Made by a program: the position numbers and the translations under genes. From the NCBI RefSeq assembly GCF_030867145.1, contig NC_134418.1:2228802-2292801 (forward strand): DNA of 64,000 nt. Reading direction: 5' to 3'. Position 1 is the stretch's first letter. Every line of letters starts with the position of its first letter. The notes under the pieces were generated by a model that did not search any database, had not been told where the DNA came from, and saw nothing but the letters and a program-made list of their open reading frames with translations. This DNA comes from Opisthocomus hoazin. Lineage: Eukaryota; Chordata; Aves; Opisthocomiformes; Opisthocomidae. Positions 31,894 to 44,000 of the stretch are shown here, in pieces.

Positions 31894-34800
31894 ATGCTGC
31901 GCAGCCCGCCGCGACCCCGGCCCGGCCCGCCGCCCCCCCCCTCCAAGACCCCCTTCCACATCGAAGCGCTCCTGGCCCGGGACCCGCCGCGCCGCGGCCC
32001 CGCCACCGCCGCCGCCCCGCAGCCCCCGCGCTGGCCCGCGGCGGGGCCCGCACCGGGACCGGGACCGGGACTGGGACCGCTGCCGGGCTGCTGGGGCTGG
32101 GGCTGGGCCGCGGCCGGACGGGGCGGTGCAGGTGAGCGGGGGGATGCGGGATGCTCCCGTTGCGGGATGCGGGATGCGGGATGCTCCCGTCGCGGGGGGG
32201 TGAGTGGGAGCGGGGCCAGGGGCTCTGCAGGGGAGGGGGGGGTGTCCTGCCAGCCTTGGCTGGGAAATACGGGGGTTGGGGGTCACCAAAAATCGCTTTT
32301 TAAAATTATTTTCTCCATAACTGTAGTTGAATTTCTCTAACCCCGAGGTGAAGAGGTGGGCTGGGGCCGTGGGAAATGAAGGGGGTGGGGGGGCAGAGAA
32401 TTGGGCTACAAAGGGTTGTGAGGATGATGAGGGGGCTGGAGCATCTCTCCTACGAGGAGAGGCTGAGGGAGCTGGGCTTGTTCAGCCTGGAGAAGAGAAG
32501 GCTGAGAGGGGACCTTCGAAATGCCTCTAAATATCTGCAGGGTGGGGGTCAGGAGGACGGGGCCAGACTCTTTCCAGTGGTGCCCAGCGACAGGACAAGG
32601 GGCAACGGGCACAAACTGGAGCAGAGGAAGCTCCAGCTGAAGATGAGGAAGAACTTCTTCCCTCTGAGGGTGACGCAGCCCTGGCCCAGGCTGCCCAGGG
32701 AGGCTGTGGAGTCTCCTTCTCTGGAGATATTCCAGCCCCACCTGGCCGCGGTGCTGTGCAGCCTGCTCTGGGTGACCCTGCTTGGGCAGGGGGTTGGGCT
32801 GGGTGACCCACAGAGGGCCCTGCCAACCCCTGCTCTTCCCCCTCTGTAGCCATCGCTAATTAATATTAGCCGTTACCCCCAACTGATGGCACAGGTTTGC
32901 ATCCTTCAGGCCTGACTTCAGCAGGAGGGTTCAGCGCAGGGACAGGTCTCCCACCTGGCCCCACCTTCCGAGGGTTGCTTTGCCCACGCCGGCATTTATT
33001 TCTCTTTTCACGTCCTTTCTCTTTTCTGCTGTGACTTCCCAGAGCTTCGTCCCCCAAATTAATTCCTCCACCCTGGCAGCACCCCTCTGCTGTTGTGTGG
33101 GACCCCCTCTTCTCCCAAAGCTGCCCTCGTCCCTCTCTAATTTTGCTCTCCCTGCCAATTTTTCGCTGGTAGAATTGAAACTACTGAGTGTTTCGCAGCG
33201 CCCGGCCCCAAAACCTGTATTTTTAGTGCAAAAGCACCTAGGGAGAAAGGTTTTTGTTGTTGAGCTGTGGGTAAAATTCAGACAGTGGTGATGGATGATG
33301 ACGGCTAATCCGTCAGGCTCTCTGTGTCTTCACTGAGGGCTACCAAAACTTTTTATAAGCAAAATGACTCATTTGTTTTAATGAAATGCCTCTATTCAGG
33401 ATATTTTTCTTGACGTTAAGCATCTTTTTAGCATTCAGAGCCTGATCTCGTTGTTGCCCAGGCAAAACCTGCAGCCAAGCACATAGTTTACTCGTGTGAG
33501 GAGCTCTTGATTTGATCCCCAGCACTCCAATATTCAGATACCAAAAGTATTTGCTACTCTTGATCATTTTTTTGAACTACTTAGCATAACTGTTTAATAT
33601 ATTCTTTCTTTTACGAGACAGCATCTGCATAGCTGTGTGTTCATCTAAGTGTTATATCAAATACACAGGTATGAAAATATAGTTAAACAATTTGCAAAGC
33701 TGTTCCCACAAAGTATTTCTTGTTTGAAATTACACTTGCTATTGTGCGAGTATTAAAATAGAAGAAATGTGACGGGTGAAATGACTTTAATGATGCAAAT
33801 AGTTTTAAGTGCAATTACGGCTGCTAAGCTGTCAGGTCTCCGTCCCGCAAATCCTTAAACACGCGCAGAACTTGCGCCCAATTAGCGAAACGAGGCGGGT
33901 CAGGGTGCCCTGGGGAACATGGCAACATCCGTCATTCAAGGCGAGACAAGCGGTGGGTGGGAATCGGTGTCGTCATGAACAGTATTTCCATAAAAATTAA
34001 AGAAACTGGGCTTGCCGGGATCTGTCGCACCCATCCAAGGTCCCTGGTGATGGGGAGCCGTGACTCCAGCTGAGGGGGACTTTGAATCCCACCGCTGACC
34101 TGGGACAGACCCCGTCACCCAGGAGCAGCAACGCTGAGGAGCATTAATGGCCTGATCTTGCAGGTGCAGACCTCGTACGCCGCCTTCCACCCCAAAAAGT
34201 CCCGTTGGCTCTGCTAGTGGGTTCTGTTTCTTCAGGTTAAGCTTGGGTGTTGGCAGGACAGAAGCTGTGGTCCCATCAGCCTTGTCTTAGTGCTGGCCTT
34301 GTCTGGGTCCTAATACCTTCACGGCTGTGCTTTGATAGGGCCAAGGGTAATGGTTTTAAAAGAAAAGAGGGGAGATTTAGATTAGATATAAGGGAGAAAT
34401 TCTTCTCCCTCAGTGTGCTGAGGCGCTGGCCCAGGCTGCCCAGAGAAGCTGTGGCTGCCCCCTCCCTGGCAGGGTTCAAGGCCAGGTTGGATGGAGCTCT
34501 GAGCAACCTGGGCTGGTGGAAGGGGTCACTGCCCGTGGCAGGGGGTTGGAACTGGATGGTTTGTAAGGTGCCTTCCTGCCCAAACCAGTCTGTGATTCTA
34601 CGGTGCTTGGAGATGTTTTTACGGCACCATCCTGCTGGCTGGAGTCCTCCCAGGCCTCAGAACAGGAGCCAAGTCCCCAGTCCAGCAGCTTTCGGCATCG
34701 AGCACAAGGGGCTCGGCTGTCGCTCCCGCGCCTCCCGCCCAGACATGCAAAGCCTACGCCAATGTTTCCGTGGTGTAACCCCAGACCCAGCATCCCAGAT

Positions 34801-36944
34801 GGCCTCCCGGCAGCGGGCTCTGGCTGGGGTGAGGGTCCCTCAGGAGGACAGGGCTGGGCTGAGCCGTAGGGGTCCTGGGGAAGGGGCTGCGGGTAGCAGT
34901 CGCAGGCTGCTTTCGTACATCCAGATGCGTGCAAGTCCCCGTCTGTGCTGGCAGGATGGGGGCTTCAGAAACCAGAGACAGCGTGTTCTTAGGCTGGAGG
35001 TCTTAGGCTGGTGCCATGCCGGTGCTGGTGTTGCATTGTATGATAATTAGGTAATTATGGTTATCATCAGGCCACAGCTAGAGAGGAGACTGAGAGCAGA
35101 TCCACTTGTTAGTCCTGCTAATGCCTCTGCACAGGAGGAACTTTGTGGATCGTTCAACCAAAGGTCTAAGGTCTCAGATGAGGACCTGCGTGAGGGCTGG
35201 TGGCTCTTCTCCTCCTCAGGCCAGTCTGGCAGCTTCAGCATCTTCTCCTGGACGCTGGCTGACTGCAGGTGTCAAGGGAAGGGTGAAAGCGGGGGCCAGC
35301 ATGGGGTGAACTCCCCCAGCCTTTAGACGTTTGTGACGAGGGGCTTCTTGAGACAGAGATGGGACTTTTGTGTTCAGCAGCTCTTGATGGACTTTATTGT
35401 CCTGTTACAAAGATGCTGTACAGAGGGAGGTCAGACCCTGCTCACCTCACCGAGCGCTGACTTCTTTGGGTCTGGCTGCACGTCCAGGACTGTCCTAGGC
35501 ATAGAACCACAGAATAGGTTGGAAGCGACCACAGAAGATCATCTGGTCCAACCTTTTGTGGGAAAGGGAGCCTAGATAAGATGGTGTAGGTAGGGACATC
35601 CCTGCTTTCGTGTTTGGTGTTACCTTCTCCCAGCCCCCTTGAGTGCATAGAGCAGCTGCGTTTGGATTTTGGCTGCAACCAAAGCAAGCTGGGCTTGGCA
35701 CCTCGACAAGGCTGGAGGAATGGCCTCCAACATGCAGACCCCTTCAATGGCTGCTTCTTGCTTGCAGGTCTGGAGTTGTCTCACTGTGTAGGGGCCAGCT
35801 CGCTGGGCCCCGCTGTGCCTTGGAGGTCCGGCGGGCCCTGCAAGATGAAGAGGGTCCGCACGGTCTTCAAACCAGAGCAGCTGGAGCGGCTGGAGCAAGA
35901 GTTCCTCAAGCAGCAGTACATGGTGGGCACGGAGCGAGTTGACCTGGCTGCAACTCTGCATCTCACAGAGACTCAGGTAAGTCCCGAGTCTGGGTTTGCT
36001 CCGTGGTGAAGTGCGGTAGGAGCAGGACATGACGCGGAGTGACCCGTGGGACTCCCCGCTGCAAGGTGACGTTGAAGCCACGTGCCTGGAGGGATGCAAG
36101 ATAGGTCTAGGTGGTTTATGAATAGGAACACCCTTTTCTTAATCCATGAAGTGGAACAAAAAGCATTGAGGAGCACAAACCGGCCTGCTTTAGAGTTCAG
36201 GCTGGGTTGGACTACATGGTTATGGTCCTCTGGAGGCAGTTTGTGCTTTAAGTGTCCGTTTATGACACTGGATTTAAGGGTTTTTTCTGCTCTTCCCAGT
36301 ATGCTTCTGCCCCTCCCACTGCAAGCTGTGTATTTCTTGTAGAAAGGAGACACCTGACCTTCCGTGGTGGGATCCAAATTCAGCTGGGGAAAAGGGAGAG
36401 CAAGCGAGGGTGGTTCTGGGGGCTCGGGGAGGGTGTGAGCAGAGCAGGGGACAGGGGCAGGGGGTAGGTGGGTGTCTCATCTGGCAGCCGTGGCCCCAGG
36501 GATGGGTTCAGTAGCTCCAAGGAGCTGGGGGAGGCAACTCCTTCACTCCCCCGGCCGGAGCCTCCTCTGTGCAGCTGCGTCCCCCTCTCCCTGGGTCCCT
36601 TCTCCCAGCACCGTCCTCCCCTCCATAGTGTCACCCCCTCCTGCTCGCTCTCTGCCCCAAACAGAGAAGGGGCACGTCCTCCTCTTTACGGAACTCTGCT
36701 TTCTGGGGACATCTGCCTCGGGAACGTGTGGCAACGGCCGCCGTGGGGAAGGGGCTCCTGGAGACCTTGCCGTTTTTCCTGCTAGGTGAAAGTCTGGTTC
36801 CAGAACCGGAGGATCAAATGGAGGAAGCAGAGCATGGAGCAGAAGGCGGCAAAGCTATCCCAGTTTGGGGTGATACAGCCTGCCACCGCGGACTCGACGG
36901 ACATCAAGGACCACGAGGAGGACACCGTGGACGTTGAGCTTTGA
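31894..36944 (+). CDS. NOTO: NOTO-type notochord homeobox protein, second copy
   Basis: Second Not/NOTO homeodomain factor, 201 aa from three coding exons at 31894-32131, 35768-35976 and 36786-36944; intron phases 1 and 0 are the same as in the upstream copy. Residues 20-28 (PFHIEALLA) are a clear eh1-like motif, closer to the mammalian NOTO version (PFSVEAILA) than the upstream copy is. Exon 2 opens with GLELSHC, matching mammalian NOTO. The homeodomain is at about 106-165 ([34 protein letters not shown]), with W48 at residue 153 and N51 at 156. The tail is short and acidic. It lies directly upstream of SMYD5, as NOTO does in mammals, and has the better match to mammalian NOTO outside the homeodomain. 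It is probably one of the chick CNOT1/CNOT2 pair; I cannot assign which. Confidence 0.95.
32400..32837 (+). mobile_element. CR1 LINE, 3' about 0.44 kb
   Basis: Sense CR1 from GGTTGTGAGGATGATGAGG to the last unique words before the tail. The octamer tail itself is degraded (CTGCTCTTCCCCCTCTG). Intron 1 of the second NOTO gene. Confidence 0.92.
33290..33860. promoter_or_regulatory. A+T-rich intronic island in the second NOTO gene
   Basis: A 570-bp non-repetitive, A+T-rich stretch in an otherwise G+C-rich intron, with ATTTGTTTTAATGAAATG, TTTTTAGCATTC, TTAATATATTC, a perfect octamer ATGCAAAT (33793-33800) and CAATTACGG. It could be an intronic enhancer or simply old unique DNA. No exon is recognised. 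Confidence 0.35.
34333..34602 (+). mobile_element. CR1 LINE, 3' about 0.27 kb
   Basis: Sense copy from the GATAGGGCCAAGGGTAATGG region to a single degraded tail unit (CTGTGATTCTACGG). Diverged, so older. Intron 1 of the second NOTO gene. Confidence 0.88.
35501..35558 (-). mobile_element. CR1 LINE scrap
   Basis: Antisense 3' end only: ATAGAACCACAGAATAGGTT then GAAGATCATCTGGTCCAACC. Confidence 0.75.
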
Positions 36945-38240
36945 CCAGCCGATGAGATTCGGCTGCCACCGTTGTGTTTTGAGCTGCTCGAGGGAGGTGC
37001 TGGGGATGCAGGCACGTCTGCGCTGCTTTGGTCCAAGCGAGCCATGACGCTCTTGATCTGAGAGCTGGAGCTACAGGACGAACTGCAGCTGGCTGGGAGG
37101 AACCCCCCCAAAATATTGTTTGGCTGCTGTTTGGTAGCCGTGTGCCGTAATTCCTGGGGCTTCATCACCAGCCCGGTTGTCCTTGATGGTGCCATAGCTG
37201 TGGCGAGGCATTGCCGTCTCCTGTTTGCTCCTGAAGCACCGGGACGCACAAAGAGTTTCCAGCAGAGAGGCTGGGGTGACAATCCGACGGTGTCTCTGAC
37301 GGCTGCGAGCGTTCGAACACGGGGTCACTCGCGTGGTGTGTGGCCGTGTGCTCCTAGGAGGGAGGCCTGTGCTGGGAGGACAGTCAGCTCCCCGATGGTT
37401 TTTCCTGGTTGACTCCCATGTTCGATGCTTAGATCACGACAACAACAACAACAAAAAAAAGAAGTGAAAATTGGAAAGCCCTTTGCTCCCACCCCCAAAC
37501 CGTATCCTTACTCTTGCAGTAAGATGACCAGGGTCTGCTTCTGCCCCTGGAACAGAAGTGCCTCCTTTTGTCCTGTGCCTCAGTGTATTTGTGCCTTTGT
37601 TTCGGCTTCCCAGACCCGGAGGGCAGAACCCGGTGGGTCTCTCCGTCTTCTGGCGTTGCCTTCCTTCGCCCAGGCAGTGCGTGTGCTGCTGCAGCAGGGA
37701 ACGAGTCGCTGGGGCTGGCCGAGGGGATTGGGGCTGTTAGAGCAGCACAGAGGGGTTGGAAAGCTGCCTTTCAGACGACCCCCTGCCCCTCGTCCAGATG
37801 TGCCGATTCTGGCCCCGGCGCCAGTGGCTCTGTTCTTTCCTCATTACACATCCAGGTGCCGTGGGAAACGGCACCCGGGGTGTTCGGCCAGCACATGTGT
37901 AACCACCCGGCGCTGTTAGCGTTTCTGGGGGGTGGGAGGGCTTGGGGGGGGGTCAGGACTAAGGACTCGACCCTCTCCTGTCTGTGTGTTAGCAGCTAAG
38001 TGCTCTTAGGCCAGGCTGTCAGCGCTCAGGCTGTCACCTCGCCTTCCTCGGTCCGCCCTGGTACCAGGCACCACGTCCCGTCAGCTCAGGATAATTTATT
38101 GCGTCTCTTTCTGACCCAGAACACTGTATATCACTTTACTCTTACAATGTTATTTATGGAAATAACTTTTTTTTTTTCCCTTAATAGTGTCATTTATTTA
38201 TTTGCTTTGCTTCTTAATAAAAATCTAGTGTATTTTGAAA
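36945..38240 (+). promoter_or_regulatory. Likely 3' UTR of the second NOTO gene, AU-rich at the end
   Basis: Uninterrupted by transposons up to AATAAA at 38216-38221. The last 150 bp are A+T-rich with ATTTATTTATTTG (38192-38204) and TTATTTATGG, which are AU-rich-element words associated with unstable mRNAs. The exact end is inferred from the poly(A) signal. Confidence 0.55.
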
Positions 38241-39088
38241 AGAGATGGACTGGCTGGGGGAGGGAGGGTTGGGCAGCTCCTCGGTTTCCGAGCAGGCAGC
38301 GATGCCTCAATGGCTTCTTGCCCCACAGCTGCCAGGGATGGGTTCCTGATCCTTCTTGCTGTGTTTCCAAGATGAAATTAAAGAGAAAAGAAACGCACCT
38401 TTTCCTTGTCCCAGTAAGACCTTTGTCAAAATGTAACAGCTGTCTTCTAACAGCAGAAGTCACAAAGGGTGATTTCTTCTCGAAAGGGTGATTTCTTCTC
38501 ACACGTTTTCATTCCTGACGTGCCAATACAAATACAAAAGCAGGTTTTTTCCCCTCACACTTGCGTGTTTGCTGGTAAACCTGTGCGCTCGTCTCAAGCT
38601 TGAGCATTCGGAATGGAGCAAGAACAGCTTTTAAACAGATCAGCTGAAAACCTGCAAGTGTCAAACAAACCAGAAGGAAAACACATTTCCAACTACTCTT
38701 TTTTTCATTTTCAGTTGAAATTACTCTAAAAAAAAACCCCACCCCAACTTATTTTCATCCTTCCCAAAAGTTTGAGTTTGAGGATTTTTTTCTTAATAAG
38801 CTGTTCTGCACAAAAATGCTAAAAAAAGAAGTGTTTTCGGAAATTGATTGGTGACCCCATATCATGGGTGAAAGTAGATAACACGAGTTATTATCTCTCG
38901 GCCAGTTCCTGCAGAGATAGAACTACATTTATTGCATGAAACCTGACGTCTGGTAAACACGGGGTGCTCGGGTTCAGGCTGCCGCTCCGGAGATCCCATC
39001 TCTGTCCGCGGGCAAACCTTCTGCGCAGCTCTGACGCTTCAGCAAACTCAAGTCCAGGAGAAGGTTCCCCTCACGCTCTGCAGACAAA
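38241..39088. other. Intergenic sequence, nothing recognised
   Basis: Unique, with an A+T-rich part at 38500-38930. An immediate direct duplication AAAGGGTGATTTCTTCTC occurs at 38465-38500. No exon is recognised. Confidence 0.45.
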
Positions 39089-39862
39089 GAATCATAGAAT
39101 CATAAAATGGTTTGGGTTGGAAGGGACTTTGAAGATCATCTGGTTCCAACCCCCCTGCCATGAGCAGGGACATCTTCCACCAGACCAGGGTGCTCAGAGC
39201 TCCATCCAACCTGGCCTTGAACCCTGCCAGGGAAGGGGCAGCCACAGCTTCTCTGGGCAACCTGGGCCAGGGCCTCAACACCCTCATGGGGAAGAATTTC
39301 TTCCTAATCTCTAATCTAAATCTGCCCTCTTCTAGTTTAGAGCCGTTCCTACTTGTCCTATCGCTACACCCCCTTGTGAAAAGCCCCTCTCCATCCTTCC
39401 TGTCGGCCCCTCCAGGCACTGGCAGCTGCTCTAAGGTCACCCCGGAGCCTTCTCTTCTCCAGGCTGAACAGCCCCAGCTCCCTCAGCCTGTCCTCGGAGG
39501 AGAGGTGCTCCAGCCCTCGGATCATCTTCGTGGCCTCCTCTGGCCCCGCTCCAACCCATCCATGTCCTTCTTATGTTGGGGGCCCCAGAGCTGGACGCAG
39601 GACTCCAGGTGGGGTCTGAGGAGAGCGGAGTCAAGGGGCAGAATCCCCTCCCTCGCCCTGCTGCCCACACTGCTCTTGATGCAGCCCAGGGTACGGGTGG
39701 TTTCTGGGCTGCCAGCGCACATTGCCAGCTCGTGTTGAACTTCTCATCCACCAGTACCCCCAAGTCCTTCTCCTCAGGGCTGCTCTCCAGCCACTCTCTG
39801 CCCAGCCTGTACTGGTGTTTGGGGCTGCCCCGACCCACGTGCAGGACCCAGTCCAGTTTCTC
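39089..39862 (-). mobile_element. CR1 LINE, 3' about 0.77 kb (ATTCTATG-tail group)
   Basis: Antisense copy from reversed tail units (AATCATAGAATCATAAAATG) to codons near KLDWVLHVG. Same subfamily as the copies at 25354 and 43881. Confidence 0.94.
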
Positions 39863-40860
39863 AAATACTTTTAAATAATTAATGCCGTGGGCACCAGGGC
39901 TTGTCTGGAGACATGGAGGAGGCTTGGAAGTGTTGCTGCCTGGGCCACGACCCGAGCTGATGCTCGCTGGATGAAACACCCCGCCGCTTAGCACCGAAAC
40001 CTTCGCAAAACAGGAGTCGTAACGCTGTTGTTACACTAATGGCTCATCTTCCTGCTATTAATATGAAGATGTAATTGGAATAGGAGTCATAAGGCAGCAT
40101 TGCTCCAGCTGTGTCTTGGTCCTGGTGGACCCGTGGGATGGGTGTTGGGTGGTGGGGCACTGCCCCGCACAACCGCTGCCGGCTTCACCGGGGCCAGACC
40201 CCAAAAATACAGCTGGGGACGGTGTCCCTGGCTGTTTGTCTGTCCCTTGTCGCCGGGCCGAGTGGCCGGGGAGGTGCCGGCCTGCGGCCATGCTCCCGCC
40301 ATGCCTGTGGCCTGGCCATGGCCATGGCGGCGGTGGGACCCAGCCGGGCCATCGCCACCCGCTGCCGTGTCCCCGCCGCGAGCCGACAGTGACATCTAGT
40401 GACACCAAAACACCCGAAAACGCCCCAAATGTCAATCTGTCCCCATATTCCCAACCCCACTGCCGGGTTGATGAGGACCGGGCTACGCACAGGCGCAGGC
40501 AGCGCCGGTGTGAATTAGGAAACACAACTAAAATCTGCGTTTTCCCGCGTTTTAGGCGTTTGCGGACAGCCTGGCAGGAGGTAGCGATGGCACAGGGGCC
40601 GCATTAGCGTGTTTTGATGGGTTTTTTTTTTTGGTTAAGCTGGGCCAGTTTTGGGCGCGCAGGTGGCCACGTCCCCTCGCCCTGTGAGGGGCTACCTGGT
40701 CCCCACCGGACACTATACGAAGGCTATTCCCTCCCCCCCGGCTGCAGGGTTAAAAAATAATAATAATAATTAACAGAGGAGAGGCAGCCAACCTCCTGCT
40801 TGTTTTCGCTTGCCTGTGGAAGCGCCTCAGCCCCGTTTCGGGGCTTTTTTTGTGGTGTTT
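39863..40860. other. Intergenic sequence upstream of SMYD5
   Basis: Unique sequence, becoming CpG-rich towards 40850. A (TAA)n run lies at 40755-40772. No exon is recognised. Confidence 0.45.
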
Positions 40861-41090
40861 TTCGGCTGAGGGGAGGGGTAAGATGGCGGCCGGCGGGCTG
40901 AGGGGGGCGATGGCGGGCGCGGACCTCTGAGGGGGCGGCGCGGCCGCCATCTTGGCGCGGGGTGGCGGTGGAGGAAGAGGAGGAGGAGGAAGAGGAGGAG
41001 GAGGAGGGAGAGGAGGAAGAGGAGGAGGAGGAAGAGGGAGAGGCGCTGCCCGCCCCCGGCGGGTCGGAGCGGGGAAGTGGCCGCCCGAAG
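40861..41090 (+). promoter_or_regulatory. CpG-island promoter of SMYD5 with YY1 motifs and a short uORF
   Basis: AAGATGGCGGCC at 40881-40892 and its reverse GGCCGCCATCTTGG at 40942-40955 are strong YY1-type words. The first lies on an ATG in good context that opens a 15-codon frame ending at 40930, a possible uORF if transcription starts upstream. A (GGA)n-type purine tract fills 40970-41043. No TATA box is seen. Confidence 0.55.
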
Positions 41091-44000
41091 ATGGCCGCCG
41101 CGGCGGGGGCCGGGGCTGCGGCGGAGGCGCGGTTCGTCAGCAGCGCCAAGGTGAGCCCGGGGGCCGCGGGGGTCCCGCCCTTCCCTCACGCTGCCCAGGG
41201 GCCCATTTTTGAGGGGGGAAAAGGGGGTGAAACCGCGGCAGCCTCCCCTCAGGCGGGGCACCCTCAGCCCACGGGTGGGTTTCGGGCTTCCCCGACCCCG
41301 CGCCTTCTCCCTCGGCAGGGGAAGGGCTTGTTCGCCACCAAAAACATCCGCAAAGGGGAAACCATCTTCGTGGAGAGGCCGGTGGCGTCGTCGCAGTTCC
41401 TCTGGAACGCCCTGTACAACTACCGAGGTGAGCTGAGGGGGGAGGTTTGTAAGAGCAGGGTTTTAAACTTTTATTTTTGTTCTGCCTAGGCCCTGCTGTC
41501 TGCTGAGTTCCGTTGCGGGCCCAGCAGCGTGGGGATGGCCCCTAAACCCTGCCCAGCGTTACAGGGCAGAGCATGAGGGCTGGGGGGGGGTGAAATCCAG
41601 CAGAAATGGTCTTTACTGTGGAGGGAGCGGGAGGAGACTGGTGCCTCCAGCCTGGAGATGGTGTTGGGGCCAGTCACGGGATCACGTCGTAGAGTCACAG
41701 ACTGGTTGGGTGGGAAGGGACCTGACAGACCACCCAGTCCCAACCCCTTTGCCACGGGCAGGGACCCCTTCCACCAGCCCACGCTGCTCCCAGCCCCGTC
41801 CAACCTGGCCTTCAACCCTGCCAGGGAGGGGGCAGCCACAGCTTCACTGGGCAGCCTGGGCTGGGGCCTCATCGCCCTCAGGGTAAAGAATTTCTTCTTT
41901 ATATCCTGTCTAAATTTCCCCTCTTTCAGCTTGGAGCCATCACCCCTTGTTCCATCACTCCCTGCCCTTGTCCCAGCCCCTCTCCAGCTCTCTCGCAGCC
42001 CCTCCAGGCACTGGCAGCTGCTCTAAGGTCTCCCCTTGTCCTTCTCCTCCCCAGGCTGAGCAGCCCCAGCTCTCCCAGCCTTTCCTCCCAGCAGAGGGGT
42101 TCCAGCCCTCGCATCATTGCTGGGGCCTCCTCTGGCCCCGCTCCCACAGCTCCAGCTCTGTCCTGTGCTGAGGGCTCCAGAGCTGGACGCAGGACTCCCG
42201 GGGGGGTCTCAGCAGAGCGGGGCAGAGGGGCAGAACCCCCTCCTTCGCCCTATGTCCACGCTGCTGGGGATGCAGCCCAGGGCACGGTTGGCTTTCGTGC
42301 TGTCTTGCCCTGGCCCCTTTTCTGACTGTGGTGTCCGTCCATCTTGTCACCCCACAGCCTGCGATCACTGCCTGCGGGCTTTGGAGACGGCGGAGGAAAA
42401 CGCCCAGCGGCTGCTGGGGAAGAGCTCGCTGGTGCTGCCTCACCCGGAGCAGTGCAGCATCCGGAAAGACCTGCACCAGCAGTGTCCCCGGTGCCAGGTA
42501 CGGGGCTGCCGGGAGGGACCGTGGTCTTGTTGGGATCACCAACTCCTTTGCAGCATCTAGCCAGGCACTTGCGCTGCCCCGAGATGGGTGTCTGCTTTTT
42601 CCTTCTGCATCACGATGAGCTGGGGCTCATATGGTCAGGGAGGGGGCACAGCTGGGCCTAGGACCCCCCTTTTCCTGCTGCTGTAGCCAGTGCTGGGTGC
42701 TGTTCCCCTCGCTCTAGGTGACATACTGCAGCGCTGAATGCAGGCAGGCCGCTTTGGAGCAGTACCACCAGGTCCTCTGCCTTGGCCCGTCCCGTGATGA
42801 CCCCACGCACCCCCTCAACAAGCTGCAGGAAGCATGGAGGTAGGGGAGCAACCTGCCTGATGCTTCACAGGCAGAGGGGGTGGCTTTCCTGGGCTGGGTG
42901 ACACTGCGTGGGACCGGGGCTGAGGACCATCCTTGCTTTGCATCCCTGCGTAGGGTGGCTGGAGGGTGGTGGTGGCCGTGGGACACTGGCCGGCTGTGCC
43001 TGCTGGCTGGGCAGTGGGTGAATTTGTGTTGGCAGCGCGAGGGTTCAGACACACAGCTCAGTAGTTGTTTTTCTCCCAGTAGAGCTACAAAACACTGAGC
43101 TGCGCATCCCTCACTCCTGCAGTTTTGTAGCGCTCCTGCAGATCTCCAGCCTCTGGGAGATCCTCCTCGTAGCACCCCTGCGGGTACATAAATTGCTGCC
43201 CCTGCTTGCAGCTGACAAAATGGGCACAGAGGGGAGAAGCAACATCCCCAGCTCGTCACGGACTACAGCTCTCACTGCAGTCTCGGGCTTTGTGTGGGAC
43301 CCAGGCTCTAACTGAGCAGGATGGCAGGGGATTATTTGTGTGGTTAGAGCAGGCAGGTGGGTGCGGGCTTCTCCTTGCCCCAAGCAGCGCTGGATCCCCA
43401 CGCAGCGATGCTGCACTGGCTGCTTCGGTGTGATGGATGAGAGAAGGCCTGACTGCTTGCACGGCAGCTGCCTCTGCCTCCCTCCAGTTTTTATTTCCAT
43501 GCTGGCATTGATCTGCTCATCGCTTTTCTTCGTTCTTATCCCCTAGAAACATGCATTATCCTCCGGAGACTTCCAGCATCATGTTGATGGCCCGGATGGT
43601 CGCCACCGTCAAACAGGTACGTCTGCGGTTTGGAGCCACAGCTACCAGTGTGTGGTTTCCTCAACCCATTGTGGCTGTTATTCCCAAGGACTGACCTCTT
43701 CTCTGGCAACTGGCGGGGTCCTGCTTGAATAGATTTCAACATCTAGTGGTCCCTGGTCATGGAGACAGCAGGCAGTAAAGGAGGTTCCTATGTTCTGAGC
43801 CAAGGAGGTCTTTTTTCCATACCAAAATAGTTAGAACTATTTTATGTACTTGTTAGAACTATTTATATGTACTTGTGTTTGCAACCCCAAACACAAGCAC
43901 AGGCTGGGCGGAGAGTGGCTCGAGAGCAGCCCTGAGGAGAAGGACTTGGGGGTACTGGTGGATGAGAAGCTCAACACGAGCCGGCGATGTGCGCTGGCAG

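Noticed and set aside
40962-41150. Extended SMYD5 N terminus with a long Glu tract in frame upstream of 41091
   Set aside because: The upstream frame has no ATG before the one at 41091 and is made by a GGA-type purine repeat in the leader. No Glu tract exists at the N terminus of known SMYD5 proteins.
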